Source of the DNA: Roseobacter litoralis Och 149
Lineage (GTDB): Bacteria; Pseudomonadota; Alphaproteobacteria; Rhodobacterales; Rhodobacteraceae
Assembly: GCF_000154785.2 (NCBI RefSeq)
Contig: NC_015730.1
Span: forward strand, 3,867,501 to 3,931,500
Reading direction: 5' to 3'
DNA: 64,000 nt
The notes beneath the pieces were generated by a model. That model worked only from the letters and a program-made list of their open reading frames with translations, made no database searches and had not been told where the DNA came from. Both the position numbers and the translations under genes were made by a program. This document shows positions 41,879-50,932 of this stretch, piece after piece. The stretch's first letter is position 1, and each line of letters starts with the position of its first letter.

Positions 41879-42846
41879 CCCGCGTTTTGATCATCGGCGG
41901 CGGTGGTATGGTCGGCCAGAAACTGGCGCACCGCTTGGCGACATCGGGCCTCGAGGGTGCTCAGGACCTTGATGTCACGCTGTTTGACGTGGGCTTTCCT
42001 CTGGCCAGTGCGCCGGGCGCGCAGATCACGGGGAACCTGACGGACGCAGCGGTGATACAGAACCTCGCCGCGCAACGTTTCGATGTGATCTTTCATCTCG
42101 CGGCCATCGTGTCGGGCGAGGCGGAAACCGATTTTGACAAAGGCTGGGCCGTCAACATGATGTCCATGTGGCATCTGCTCGAAGCATTGCGGTCTGAGCA
42201 TAACGCCACGGGCGGGGCCTATGTACCTCGCGTGGTGTTCACCTCATCCATCGCCGTCTTTGGTGGCCCGTTCCCAGACAAGATAGACGACGCATTCCTC
42301 TCCGCCCCGCAAACCAGCTATGGCGCGCAAAAGGCAAGCAGCGAGTTGATGCTGAGCGATTTCAGCCGGAAGGGTTTTGTCGATGGCATGTCGCTGCGCT
42401 TTCCGACCATTTGCGTGCGCCCCGGCAAGGCAAACCTTGCGGCCTCGTCGTTTTTCTCAGGCATCATACGTGAACCGCTGAACGGTCAGGAGGCCATTCT
42501 GCCGGTGCCTGATACCGTGCGCCACTGGCATGCATCGCCGCGATCTGCCGCCGGGTTTCTGGTGCATGCCGCGGGCCTTGATACGAGCCGCTTGGGCGCT
42601 CGTCGCGCGCTCAACCTGCCGGGGATCAGCTGCACCGTTGCCGAACAGATCGAAGCTTTGCGCCGCGTCGCAGGCCAAAAGACGGTGGACCTGATCGTTT
42701 CCCGGCCCAACGCTGATATCGCGAAAATTGTCGAAGGCTGGCCGCGCGATTTCAACCCGGCCCGAGCAGAGGCACTTGGGTTCAAGGCCGAGGATAGTTT
42801 TGATGAAATAATCGAGATCTACATTGCGGAGGATTTGGACCGCTGA
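41875..42846 (+). CDS. denD: D-erythronate dehydrogenase-like NAD-dependent epimerase/dehydratase
   Basis: The 323-aa extended SDR has IIGGGGMVGQKLA (Rossmann motif), TSSIAVFGG and the catalytic YGAQKASSE, matching DenD-type proteins that oxidise D-erythronate to 2-keto-D-erythronate in four-carbon acid-sugar degradation. The usual partners (OtnK kinase, OtnC aldolase, OtnI isomerase) are not seen here, so the assignment is by family. ATGA overlap with the preceding gene. Convergent with the GntR gene, the two coding regions overlapping by 28 bp. Confidence 0.82.
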   Translation: MTRVLIIGGGGMVGQKLAHRLATSGLEGAQDLDVTLFDVGFPLASAPGAQITGNLTDAAVIQNLAAQRFDVIFHLAAIVSGEAETDFDKGWAVNMMSMWHLLEALRSEHNATGGAYVPRVVFTSSIAVFGGPFPDKIDDAFLSAPQTSYGAQKASSELMLSDFSRKGFVDGMSLRFPTICVRPGKANLAASSFFSGIIREPLNGQEAILPVPDTVRHWHASPRSAAGFLVHAAGLDTSRLGARRALNLPGISCTVAEQIEALRRVAGQKTVDLIVSRPNADIAKIVEGWPRDFNPARAEALGFKAEDSFDEIIEIYIAEDLDR

Positions 42847-43496
42847 ATATCCTGCGCGCTGAACGCACCGCCAAGATGCCGCGCCAGATGGTCGTGGATT
42901 TTCTGGCGGGTCAGATCCTCATTGCCATCAAGGGCTGCGACCATGATCGCGTGATGATGCTGGATGTTCTTTGAAATGAAATCAAAACTGCGATCGGCAA
43001 TCATCAGCTGTTGGCGGAAGCGTCGGTAGACCTGCACATGCATCGCCTTGAGCGTGGCGGACTCGCAGGCCGAGATCAGCGTTTGGTGAAATTCCAGCTC
43101 GGCCTGAAACCACAAAGGCACCAGATCGGATGGATCATCGCTGGCGTGGATTCGTTTCTCGATGTGGCTGAGTTGATGATGCACCGCTGTCAGGCGCGCT
43201 TCCCAAGCAACCCCGCCCTGCCTGATCGACAGCACCGTACCTTCGCCCTCAAGCAGGATTCGGATATGCGTCAGTTCAGCCAGAACCGCAGCCGATTTCT
43301 CAGGCACACGGAAACCACGTTGTTCCTGAAAATCAACCAGCCCTTCGGTAGACAGTCGGAAAAGAGCTTCGCGCACGGTACTGGCAGAACAGCCATAATC
43401 GCGTTTCATTTGCTCTGCGCGCAGTTTCTCGCCATGATCAAAATCATTTGTGATGAGGCGATGCTGCAGATCTGTGTAAATGTCACGGTCGAACAT
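42819..43496 (-). CDS. GntR family regulator, FCD type
   Basis: A 225-aa regulator with an N-terminal winged helix (QMKRDYGCSASTVREALFRL recognition region, residues about 27-47) and a helical FCD ligand domain (about 75-215) with the metal-binding pattern including HQTLISACES and late His residues (HHAIMVAA, HLARHLGG). FCD regulators sense organic or sugar acids. Its position between the fuconate-like operon and the TRAP operon makes it the likely repressor of one or both. It reads away from the TRAP operon. Confidence 0.9.
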   Translation of the reverse strand: MFDRDIYTDLQHRLITNDFDHGEKLRAEQMKRDYGCSASTVREALFRLSTEGLVDFQEQRGFRVPEKSAAVLAELTHIRILLEGEGTVLSIRQGGVAWEARLTAVHHQLSHIEKRIHASDDPSDLVPLWFQAELEFHQTLISACESATLKAMHVQVYRRFRQQLMIADRSFDFISKNIQHHHAIMVAALDGNEDLTRQKIHDHLARHLGGAFSAQDIQRSKSSAM

Positions 43497-43504
43497 CCAC
43501 GTAC

Positions 43505-43526
43505 CTCAAATGCTACTTGTCTTGAG
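43505..43526. promoter_or_regulatory. Inverted repeat upstream of the GntR gene, possible operator
   Basis: CTCAA (43505-43509) and TTGAG (43522-43526) form a spaced inverted repeat 9 bp upstream of the GntR start, in a 196-bp A+T-rich divergent region shared with the TRAP operon. Autoregulation is plausible; the arms are short and no second copy was found upstream of the other operon. Confidence 0.25.
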
Positions 43527-43692
43527 CGTATCAATAAAATTTCAATAATCCACAAAAATCTCAAAATTTTTTAAAATATGAAAATTCTATTGCGAGATAG
43601 GCCAGCCCCGCATAACGTTCTGCCAGCGTATTCAAAATGAGCGCCCTTGGGCGGCTCAGCAATAACAACGCTTCAACGTCTGGGAGGACAAC

Positions 43693-44715
43693 ATGAACCT
43701 ATTGAAGAAAGCGGCAAGCGTTGCCGTGGTCGCTGCATTGGCAGCAACAACGGCGATGACTGCATCGGCACAAACAACAACCCTGCGCATGCAAACGCAT
43801 TTTTCGCCTGAACAACTGTCCGGCCAACTGGCGGCGAAATTCATCGACGACGTGACGACCATGTCCAACGGCGAAATCCAGATCGAGATGTTTTACAGTT
43901 CATCCGTGGTCAAATCGGTTGAGACATTCGACGCCGCGGCCACAGGTATCCTCGATTGCGACATGACGGGCGGTGCGTATCAAACTGGTAAGAACCCTGC
44001 GTTCCAATTCGCGGGCGACTTGATGGGTGGCTATCAGAACCCTTACCAGCAAATGGCATGGCTGCTGCATGGTGACGGCAAGGCCGCATTGAACGGCCTT
44101 TACAACCCCTACGGCATGGAATTCATCGGTTGGTGGATCCCCGGTCCGGAATCGCTGTCCTCGACCAAACCAATTCGCAACGTCGCTGATTTCAAAGACT
44201 GGAAATTCCGGTCCCCTCCTGGCCTCGCGACAAAAGTGTTCGCAAACCTCGGTGCATCACCGATCGTCATGGACTTCACCGAAATCTTTACCGCACTTGA
44301 AACCGGTATCATCGACGGTGCAGACGCCGCGAACCTGACCAACAACGTGGGCTTGGGTCTTTATGACATCGCTGAGCACACGAACTTCCCCGGCTTCCAC
44401 TCCATGCCTGCGGACCATCTGGCCTGCAACAAGGACGTGTGGGACGCGATGCCGGAGCATCACAAGCGTATCATGGAAGTCGCCATGGACAGCCTCGCGC
44501 TGCACAACGCGACCATCAATGAAGTGCAAAACGCGCAAACCGCGAAAGACCTTCGCGCCAAGGGTGTGAATCTCTATGAGTGGTCCGCTGAAGACCTGCA
44601 AGTCTACCGTGATGCGGTTCAAAAGGGCTGGACAGAGTTTGCAACCACACCAGAAGCGCAGGCGCTTTTGGCAAGCCACATCAGCTTCCTGCAAGACATG
44701 GGCGCGATGAAGTAA
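43693..44715 (+). CDS. dctP: TRAP transporter substrate-binding protein (DctP family)
   Basis: The 340-aa protein has a signal peptide (MNLLKKAASVAVVAALAAT, cleaved near SASAQ) and the DctP fold, with the conserved substrate-carboxylate arginine region KFRSPPGLATKVFANLG and the ETGIIDGADAAN block. It captures an acidic solute in the periplasm for DctQM. GGGAGG lies upstream of the ATG. It starts a 14-gene operon and is followed by an attenuator-like hairpin. Confidence 0.94.
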   Translation: MNLLKKAASVAVVAALAATTAMTASAQTTTLRMQTHFSPEQLSGQLAAKFIDDVTTMSNGEIQIEMFYSSSVVKSVETFDAAATGILDCDMTGGAYQTGKNPAFQFAGDLMGGYQNPYQQMAWLLHGDGKAALNGLYNPYGMEFIGWWIPGPESLSSTKPIRNVADFKDWKFRSPPGLATKVFANLGASPIVMDFTEIFTALETGIIDGADAANLTNNVGLGLYDIAEHTNFPGFHSMPADHLACNKDVWDAMPEHHKRIMEVAMDSLALHNATINEVQNAQTAKDLRAKGVNLYEWSAEDLQVYRDAVQKGWTEFATTPEAQALLASHISFLQDMGAMK

Positions 44716-44742
44716 GCCACGCATCCGCGTTATCGACATAGT

Positions 44743-44771
44743 GGCAGGGCTAGAAATGGCCCTGCCTCTTT
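44743..44771 (+). terminator. Attenuator-like hairpin after dctP
   Basis: GGCAGGGC (44743-44750) pairs with GCCCTGCC (44759-44766) around 8 nt, followed by TCTTTT. Downstream genes are in the same direction 20 bp away, so partial termination would favour dctP expression. Confidence 0.6.
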
Positions 44772-44786
44772 TCCCTCAGGCACCCC

Positions 44787-45956
44787 ATGAAAATCACCCG
44801 CATCATCAGCCATGTATTGCAGTATGAAATGCCCGAGCAGCTTGGGTATTCGCAGCAGTATTACGGGCACCGCACCGCCCATCTGGTGGAGGTTGAAACG
44901 GATGAGGGCGTGACCGGGTGGGGGGAATGCTTTGGTCCCGGGACCATCGCCCTTGCCAACAAAAGCATCGTCGAAAAGGTGATCCAGCCCATGGTGCTTG
45001 GCATGGATCCGATGGACCGCGACGTGATCTGGCACAAAGTTTACAATCTCATGCGCGATCACGGTCAAAAGGGGATGCCGATGCAGTCCCTGTCCGGAGT
45101 GGATATCGCACTGTGGGATATCGCTGGCAAAGTCGCAGGCTTGCCGCTCCATAAAATGATCGGCGGCGCACATCGCATGTCGGTGCCCTGTTACGGCTAT
45201 GGCATGATGCTCCGGGATGAACCCGTTGACGCACTCGCCGCCCGTTTCACCGATGAAGCCGCCGCAATCAAGGATATGGGTTTCGTCGCCACCAAGATGA
45301 AAACAGGTTTCGGCCCCAAACCGGACGTGGCCCTTTGCACCGCCGTGCGCAAAGGCGTCGGCGATGCGTATCCTTTCATGGTCGATGCAAATCACGCCTA
45401 CACGACATCTGACGCTTTTTACGTTGGCCGGGCACTGGACGAACTGGACGCCTATTGGTTCGAGGAACCCATCGCCCCCGAAGACCACGCCGGATATGCC
45501 GAACTGCGGCGCGGGCTGTCGGTCAATATCTCGGGTGGTGAGGCAGAATTCGGCCGTTGGGGTTGGCGCGCGATCCTTGAAAACCGCGGGTTGGATATCG
45601 CCCAACCCGAGGTTTGCGCCCTTGGCGGTATCAGTGAATACCTGCGGGTGCTGGCCCTGTGTCACGCGCATTTCACGCCCGTGGTGAACCACGTTTGGGG
45701 GTCCGCAATTGCTGTTGCCACGAACCTGCAACTGCTGGCCGCAATGCCCCCCCTGCCCGGTGGCCTGCACCCGTGGGAGCCGATGCTGGAATTCGATACC
45801 ACCGACAACAAATTCCGCGACGATCTGCTGACACACCCCCTGAACATTCAGGCGCAGGTCAAGGCAAACGCAGGTCGCGTCACCATTCCAGACGGCCCCG
45901 GTATCGGGGTCGAACCAGACCGAGACTTTATCGCCCACTACGCTTTAGCCGCGTAA
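44787..45956 (+). CDS. Enolase-superfamily (mandelate racemase subgroup) enzyme
   Basis: A 389-aa protein with KxK in VATKMKTGFG, metal ligands in MVDANHAY, WFEEPIAPED and SGGEAEFGRW, and a His in VVNHVWGSAIA. These mark an MR-subgroup dehydratase or epimerase acting on a sugar acid. It is not close to the enzyme at 35320-36420. It is encoded between the binding protein and membrane subunits of the TRAP system, suggesting that it acts early on the imported compound. Confidence 0.88.
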   Translation: MKITRIISHVLQYEMPEQLGYSQQYYGHRTAHLVEVETDEGVTGWGECFGPGTIALANKSIVEKVIQPMVLGMDPMDRDVIWHKVYNLMRDHGQKGMPMQSLSGVDIALWDIAGKVAGLPLHKMIGGAHRMSVPCYGYGMMLRDEPVDALAARFTDEAAAIKDMGFVATKMKTGFGPKPDVALCTAVRKGVGDAYPFMVDANHAYTTSDAFYVGRALDELDAYWFEEPIAPEDHAGYAELRRGLSVNISGGEAEFGRWGWRAILENRGLDIAQPEVCALGGISEYLRVLALCHAHFTPVVNHVWGSAIAVATNLQLLAAMPPLPGGLHPWEPMLEFDTTDNKFRDDLLTHPLNIQAQVKANAGRVTIPDGPGIGVEPDRDFIAHYALAA

Positions 45957-45980
45957 CCACGCCAAAAACGAAGGAGCAAA

Positions 45981-46823
45981 ATGATGCAGAGAACCTCAGG
46001 CAGCCTCATAGAATGGCTGATCCCGCTGGCCTTCATTCTCTGCGCCGGCTGGGTTGTCTGGCACATCCCTGCCTATTTCCTCACATGGTTTCCACATGAA
46101 AATGAATCAATGCGGGGACAGGTCACTGCCATTTTTGACCGCAATGATGTGACGCCCAACCTTTCACCGCTCTTTGGGAAGATCGACCTCGTCGATCTGA
46201 TTGCCCTCGTTATGGTCCCGGTCCTTTTCTTTTTCGGGGCCAAAACCGTGCGTCGGGCCAATATGGAATTTGAACACTGGCGGCCGGTGGATCGTGGTGC
46301 GGTCTTTATCGGACGCGTTACGATGATGCTGATCATCCTGATGACCGGTGTGATGCTCTACGAGGTTTTCCTGCGCTATGTGGTTGAGCGTCCGACACTT
46401 TGGGCCAATGAACTGTCCCTCTGGCTTGCGGGATTCATTTTCCTGATGGCCGGGCTTTATGCCATGCAGCAGCGCAGCCACATCCGTATTTTTCTGCTCT
46501 ACGATGTCTGTCCGCGATGGTTGCAACGTGTTTTTGACTGCATCACCACGCTGCTGATCGTGTTGTTCGCCTTCTTTCTGGTCTACGGCAGCTACAAGCA
46601 GGTGTTTGAGAACAAGCTCTACAAATGGGAGACCTTTGGTACGGCGTTTGACCCGCCGATCCCTGCGACCCTGCAACCGCTGGTGCTGATCGTGATCTCA
46701 CTGGTGGCGGTGCAGGCGGTGCTGAACCTGATCTCTGACTGGAACGCTGAGCCTGAGATACATGACGACACACCAGACGAAGACGAAATTCGGGCCCTGA
46801 AACGCGCGGTAGGACAAGACTGA
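45981..46823 (+). CDS. dctQ: TRAP transporter small membrane subunit, extended (DctQ family)
   Basis: The 280-aa protein has about six transmembrane segments, two more than the usual four-helix DctQ of about 170 aa. The extra pair is N-terminal (about residues 10-38 and 70-92) and joined by a polar loop; the DctQ core begins near RVTMMLIILMTGVMLYEVFLRY. AAGGAG precedes the start. Its stop overlaps the dctM start (TGATG). Confidence 0.9.
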   Translation: MMQRTSGSLIEWLIPLAFILCAGWVVWHIPAYFLTWFPHENESMRGQVTAIFDRNDVTPNLSPLFGKIDLVDLIALVMVPVLFFFGAKTVRRANMEFEHWRPVDRGAVFIGRVTMMLIILMTGVMLYEVFLRYVVERPTLWANELSLWLAGFIFLMAGLYAMQQRSHIRIFLLYDVCPRWLQRVFDCITTLLIVLFAFFLVYGSYKQVFENKLYKWETFGTAFDPPIPATLQPLVLIVISLVAVQAVLNLISDWNAEPEIHDDTPDEDEIRALKRAVGQD

Positions 46824-48445
46824 TGGATATTGGAACGATCTCTTTGGTGTTGATGCTGGCACTGATCCTGCTGCTGGCCATCGGCATGCCGCTCGGGCTG
46901 GCATCGGCGTCGCTGGCGGTTCTTGTGCTGGTGATGAAGTTTGAACCCACGCTTTTGTCCAACCCGATGACCTTTGGCGACGGTATTCTGACCTCAAGAC
47001 CCGGGACGGGGCCGCTTTATATTCTGACGCAGAAAATATACGGGCTCTTAACGGACTATGTGCTCATATCAATTCCGCTGTTTATCTTCATGGCCGCTTT
47101 GCTGGAACGCTCCGGCGTGGCCAAGGATATGTATTCCTCCCTGAATGTTTGGCTGTCGGGCACGCGCGGGGGCATCGCCATCGTGACGTCGATCATGGCC
47201 GTGATCATGGCGGCCATGTCGGGTATTATCGGGGGCGAAGTCGTCCTGCTTGGCCTGATTGCCCTGCCGCAAATGCTCAGGCTGGGGTACAATCAGAACC
47301 TTGCCATCGGGGTCATATGTGCCTCGGGCAGTCTGGGGACAATGATTCCGCCGTCCATCGTTCTCATTATCTATGGTCTGATCACTGAAACCTCGATCAA
47401 GGCGCTGTTCACCGCGTCCTTCCTGCCGGGGTTCATGCTGGCCTCGTTTATCATCATCTACATCATCATCCGCACGCAGCTTCATCCCGAAGACGCCCCC
47501 CTGCCCGATCCTGTGCCCGGTGATCCGCAGGGCCGCGAAAAGGGTCGGTTGTTTCTCGCGTTCCTCTCCGTCGTCACGGCAGGTTTTTCCGTGGCCTTGT
47601 TCCTGCGCGCGGCCTTCTTTGAATTCACTGGTTCCAACGCCGCAAACGAAGGCGACCCCTTTGCCTTCGGGACCGCCGACTGGTTGCCGTGGTTTGGCGG
47701 AACGTTCATCCTGATGATGGGGCTGATGTACTTTTACTTTGGTATGAAAGACACCAAAACAGGCTGGAACATGGGCAAGGGTCTCGTGGCCCCAATCGTC
47801 GTCATCGGCGTTGTCATGGGATCGATCTATGGCGGTATTACGGGCATTACCGAAGCCGCCGGCATGGGCGCATTCGCCGTTCTGGTCATCGCAATAATGC
47901 GCGGTGAGGCCTCGTGGGACCTGATCTGGGACAGCCTGATGCGCACGCTGAAATCCACGGGCACGATCATCTGGGTCACCATCGGTGCCGCGGCCCTTGC
48001 GGGCGCCTATACCATCGCGGGCGGGCCCACCTATGTGGCGGATTTCATCGTCGGCACCGATCTGCCCACCATGGGGATTATTCTCGCAATGATGCTGATC
48101 CTGCTGTTCATGGGGGCCTTCATGGATTGGGTTGGGATCGTGTTGCTGATTATCCCTGTGTTCCTGCCCATCATCCGACGTCTGCCCATTGAAGAGATCG
48201 GCTTCATCGGCCAGCTGGAACCGCAGCACATCGCCATCTGGTTCGGCGTTGTCTTTTGTATGAACATGCAGGTCAGTTTTCTGTCGCCCCCCTTTGGCCC
48301 GGCTGCGTTCTACCTGAAATCAGTGGCCCCGCCGCACATCAGCCTGACGGATATCTTCAAGGGGTTCCTGCCTTTCATCGGTATTCAGCTTTGCGCCCTG
48401 ACGGTCCTGCTGATCTGGCCTAATATCGTGACACTGCTTTTATAG
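46823..48445 (+). CDS. dctM: TRAP transporter large permease, extended (DctM family)
   Basis: A 540-aa DctM-type permease (usual length about 430) with the family signatures around GGIAIVTSIMAVIMAAMSGIIGG and ASGSLGTMIPPSI. An insertion of about 90 residues in the middle (about 230-320) carries two additional hydrophobic segments and a polar loop, as in the larger TRAP subfamily paired with long DctQ proteins. It drives sodium-coupled uptake. Start overlaps the dctQ stop. Confidence 0.92.
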   Translation: MDIGTISLVLMLALILLLAIGMPLGLASASLAVLVLVMKFEPTLLSNPMTFGDGILTSRPGTGPLYILTQKIYGLLTDYVLISIPLFIFMAALLERSGVAKDMYSSLNVWLSGTRGGIAIVTSIMAVIMAAMSGIIGGEVVLLGLIALPQMLRLGYNQNLAIGVICASGSLGTMIPPSIVLIIYGLITETSIKALFTASFLPGFMLASFIIIYIIIRTQLHPEDAPLPDPVPGDPQGREKGRLFLAFLSVVTAGFSVALFLRAAFFEFTGSNAANEGDPFAFGTADWLPWFGGTFILMMGLMYFYFGMKDTKTGWNMGKGLVAPIVVIGVVMGSIYGGITGITEAAGMGAFAVLVIAIMRGEASWDLIWDSLMRTLKSTGTIIWVTIGAAALAGAYTIAGGPTYVADFIVGTDLPTMGIILAMMLILLFMGAFMDWVGIVLLIIPVFLPIIRRLPIEEIGFIGQLEPQHIAIWFGVVFCMNMQVSFLSPPFGPAAFYLKSVAPPHISLTDIFKGFLPFIGIQLCALTVLLIWPNIVTLLL

Positions 48446-48461
48446 AGATCGGAGGATTTAT

Positions 48462-49412
48462 ATGCTGACGCCTGCACAAATAGATGACTTCGAAACCCAA
48501 GGCTATTTGGTTGTACCGGACGTGGTCCCAATTGACGTGCTGAACCATGTCAAAGCAGAATACGCGGCCCTTTTGGATCGGTTGTACGCGGAGTGGTTTG
48601 AACAGGGTCGCGTGGCAACACCGCCTGACTCCCTTGATTTCTGGGGAAAGCTGATTGAGGCCTACCGCGCCAAATGCGATTATTTCCAGCCGCTCGATAT
48701 CAGCCTGCCGGGCGACGAAATTTCACCCGATACGCCGTTTCATTTTGGCCCAGCCGTATTCGATCTGTTGACGGAACCAAGGTTGCTCGATGTCGCGGAA
48801 AGCCTCTTGGGGCCTGAACTTACGTCCAATCCCATCCAACACGTCAGGTTAAAACCGCCTGCCACCGATCTGCAATCGGATGAAATACGTGCGCATATTA
48901 CTGCGACTGACTGGCATCAGGACCGCGCCGTCGCTTTGGAAGAAGCGGACGAAACCCGCATGGTGACGGTTTGGATCGCTGTCACGGATGCCACCATTGA
49001 AAACGGGTGCCTGCAGGTTCAGGCACAAACACCGGATCAGGATATCCTGCCCCATTGCGCGCGCACGCAAACAGGCATCGCGGATGGATTTGTCGATGAA
49101 GCCAAAGCCATCCCGCTGCCCATCAAGGCCGGGGGCGTTGTGCTGTTTCATCCGCTCACGCCGCATGCATCGCTGACAAATCAGACGGATGCGTTTCGCT
49201 GGTCCTTCGATATCCGCTACAATGTCACGGGTGAGCCGACGGGGCGCAGCCATTTCCCCGATTTTATCGCCCGCTCGCGCGCCAACCCGGACAGCGAATT
49301 GCGCGACTGGCGGGTATGGAAAGCGATGTGGGAAAACACACGCACAAAGCTTTCCGACGCGCCACATATCCCGATTCACCGCTGGACATCAGATGCGCCT
49401 TTCTGCGCGTAA
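48462..49412 (+). CDS. Phytanoyl-CoA dioxygenase (PhyH) family oxygenase, first copy
   Basis: A 316-aa Fe(II)/2-oxoglutarate oxygenase candidate. The iron-binding HxD lies in TDWHQDRAV (about residues 151-153) and the distal His in LTPHASLTNQ (about 227), followed by the 2-oxoglutarate-binding Arg in WSFDIRYN. All catalytic residues are present, so it should be active. PhyH relatives hydroxylate a wide range of small molecules. GGAGG precedes the ATG. Its place in a sugar-acid operon is unusual. Confidence 0.87.
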   Translation: MLTPAQIDDFETQGYLVVPDVVPIDVLNHVKAEYAALLDRLYAEWFEQGRVATPPDSLDFWGKLIEAYRAKCDYFQPLDISLPGDEISPDTPFHFGPAVFDLLTEPRLLDVAESLLGPELTSNPIQHVRLKPPATDLQSDEIRAHITATDWHQDRAVALEEADETRMVTVWIAVTDATIENGCLQVQAQTPDQDILPHCARTQTGIADGFVDEAKAIPLPIKAGGVVLFHPLTPHASLTNQTDAFRWSFDIRYNVTGEPTGRSHFPDFIARSRANPDSELRDWRVWKAMWENTRTKLSDAPHIPIHRWTSDAPFCA

Positions 49413-49423
49413 AAGGAACTCTC

Positions 49424-50932
49424 ATGGATACTGTTCGCCTAGATCCCTCAGATAATGTCGTGACTGCCACCCGCGCTCTCGAAGTCGGCGTTGATATCGG
49501 GGAGACCAAAACAAATGCACTGATCCCCTCAGGGCATAAGATCGCAACGCAAGCGATCCCCAAAGGCGATGCTATCCGCAAATATGCACAAATCATTGGC
49601 TATGCCATTGAGGATATCGCCGCAGGTGATCACGTACACACGCAAAACGTCGAGTTTCGCAATACAGATGCCGACTATGAGTTCTCAACCGATCAACGGC
49701 CCGTCACACCTGTGCCAGAGGCTGAACGCGACACCTTTATGGGCTTTCGGCGCGGGAACGGCGCGGTGGGCACGCGCAACTACATCGCGATTGTCACGTC
49801 GGTAAACTGCTCGGCCACGGCGGCGCGGATGATTGCCAACCACTTCACCCCCGAGGTGATGGCCGCCTATCCCAACGTCGACGGTGTCGCGGCTTTCGTG
49901 CATGGCACGGGCTGCGGTATGGCAGGTGATGGCGATGGGTTTGAGGCCCTGCAACGGGTGATGTGGGGCTATGCGCGCCATCCGAACCACGCTGGCGTTT
50001 TGATGGTCGGCCTGGGATGCGAAATGAACCAGATCGACTGGCTCCTCGAAGCCTATGGCCTGAAGCAAAGCAAAACCTTTCAGGTCATGAACATCCAGTC
50101 GGTTGCGGGCCTGCGCAAGACCGTCGAAATGGGCATCCAGAAGATCGAGGCCATGCTGCCCATCGCCAATCAGGCGACACGCACGCAGTGCCCCGCGTCC
50201 GAGTTAATGGTCGCCTTACAATGCGGCGGATCGGACGCATGGTCGGGGATCACGGCGAACCCTGCGCTGGGTCATGCCTGTGATCTGCTGGCAGCACAGG
50301 GCGGCACCGGCGTTCTCGCCGAAACACCGGAAATTTATGGCGCTGAGCACTTGCTAACGCGTCGCGCCATAGACCGTGCAACCGGTGAACAGCTTGTCGG
50401 CCTGATCAAGTGGTGGGAGGATTACACCGCCCGCAACAAAGGCACGATGGACAACAACCCCTCCCCCGGCAACAAGGCAGGCGGCTTGACCACGATCCTT
50501 GAAAAATCACTCGGTGCTGCGGCCAAAGGGGGCACCTCGCCGCTCATGGGGGTCTACAAATACGCCGAATCCGTGCGCGCGCGCGGCTTCACCTTCATGG
50601 ACAGCCCCGGCTATGATCCGGCTTCCGTCACGGGCCAGATCGCGGGCGGCTGCAATCTGGTTTGTTTCACCACGGGGCGCGGCTCCGCATTTGGGTCAAA
50701 ACCCAGCCCGACCATCAAGGTGGCGACCAATTCGGCCATGGCAAAGCGCATGAGCGAGGACATGGATGTCGACGCCGGCACCATCCTGACCGAGGGCATA
50801 AGCGTCGAAGAGAAGGGGCGCGAGATCTACGAGATGTTTTTGCGCGTCGCCTCAGGCGAGGCAACAAAATCCGAAGCGCAGGGCCTTGGCGATTACGAAT
50901 TCGTGCCATGGCAAATCGGGGCTGTGATGTGA
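49424..50932 (+). CDS. Altronate dehydratase (UxaA) family protein
   Basis: The 502-aa protein has an N-terminal SAF-type domain (about 1-100) and the UxaA/GarD catalytic body: GFRRGNGAVGTRNYI, HGTGCGM, GLGCEMNQID, QCGGSDAWSGITANPALG and NPSPGNKAGGLTTI. UxaA dehydrates D-altronate to 2-keto-3-deoxygluconate; relatives act on galactarate or other hexaric acids. ATG 49424 has AAGGAA upstream. Co-occurrence with uxuA and kdgK in one operon supports entry to the 2-keto-3-deoxygluconate pathway. Confidence 0.9.
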   Translation: MDTVRLDPSDNVVTATRALEVGVDIGETKTNALIPSGHKIATQAIPKGDAIRKYAQIIGYAIEDIAAGDHVHTQNVEFRNTDADYEFSTDQRPVTPVPEAERDTFMGFRRGNGAVGTRNYIAIVTSVNCSATAARMIANHFTPEVMAAYPNVDGVAAFVHGTGCGMAGDGDGFEALQRVMWGYARHPNHAGVLMVGLGCEMNQIDWLLEAYGLKQSKTFQVMNIQSVAGLRKTVEMGIQKIEAMLPIANQATRTQCPASELMVALQCGGSDAWSGITANPALGHACDLLAAQGGTGVLAETPEIYGAEHLLTRRAIDRATGEQLVGLIKWWEDYTARNKGTMDNNPSPGNKAGGLTTILEKSLGAAAKGGTSPLMGVYKYAESVRARGFTFMDSPGYDPASVTGQIAGGCNLVCFTTGRGSAFGSKPSPTIKVATNSAMAKRMSEDMDVDAGTILTEGISVEEKGREIYEMFLRVASGEATKSEAQGLGDYEFVPWQIGAVM

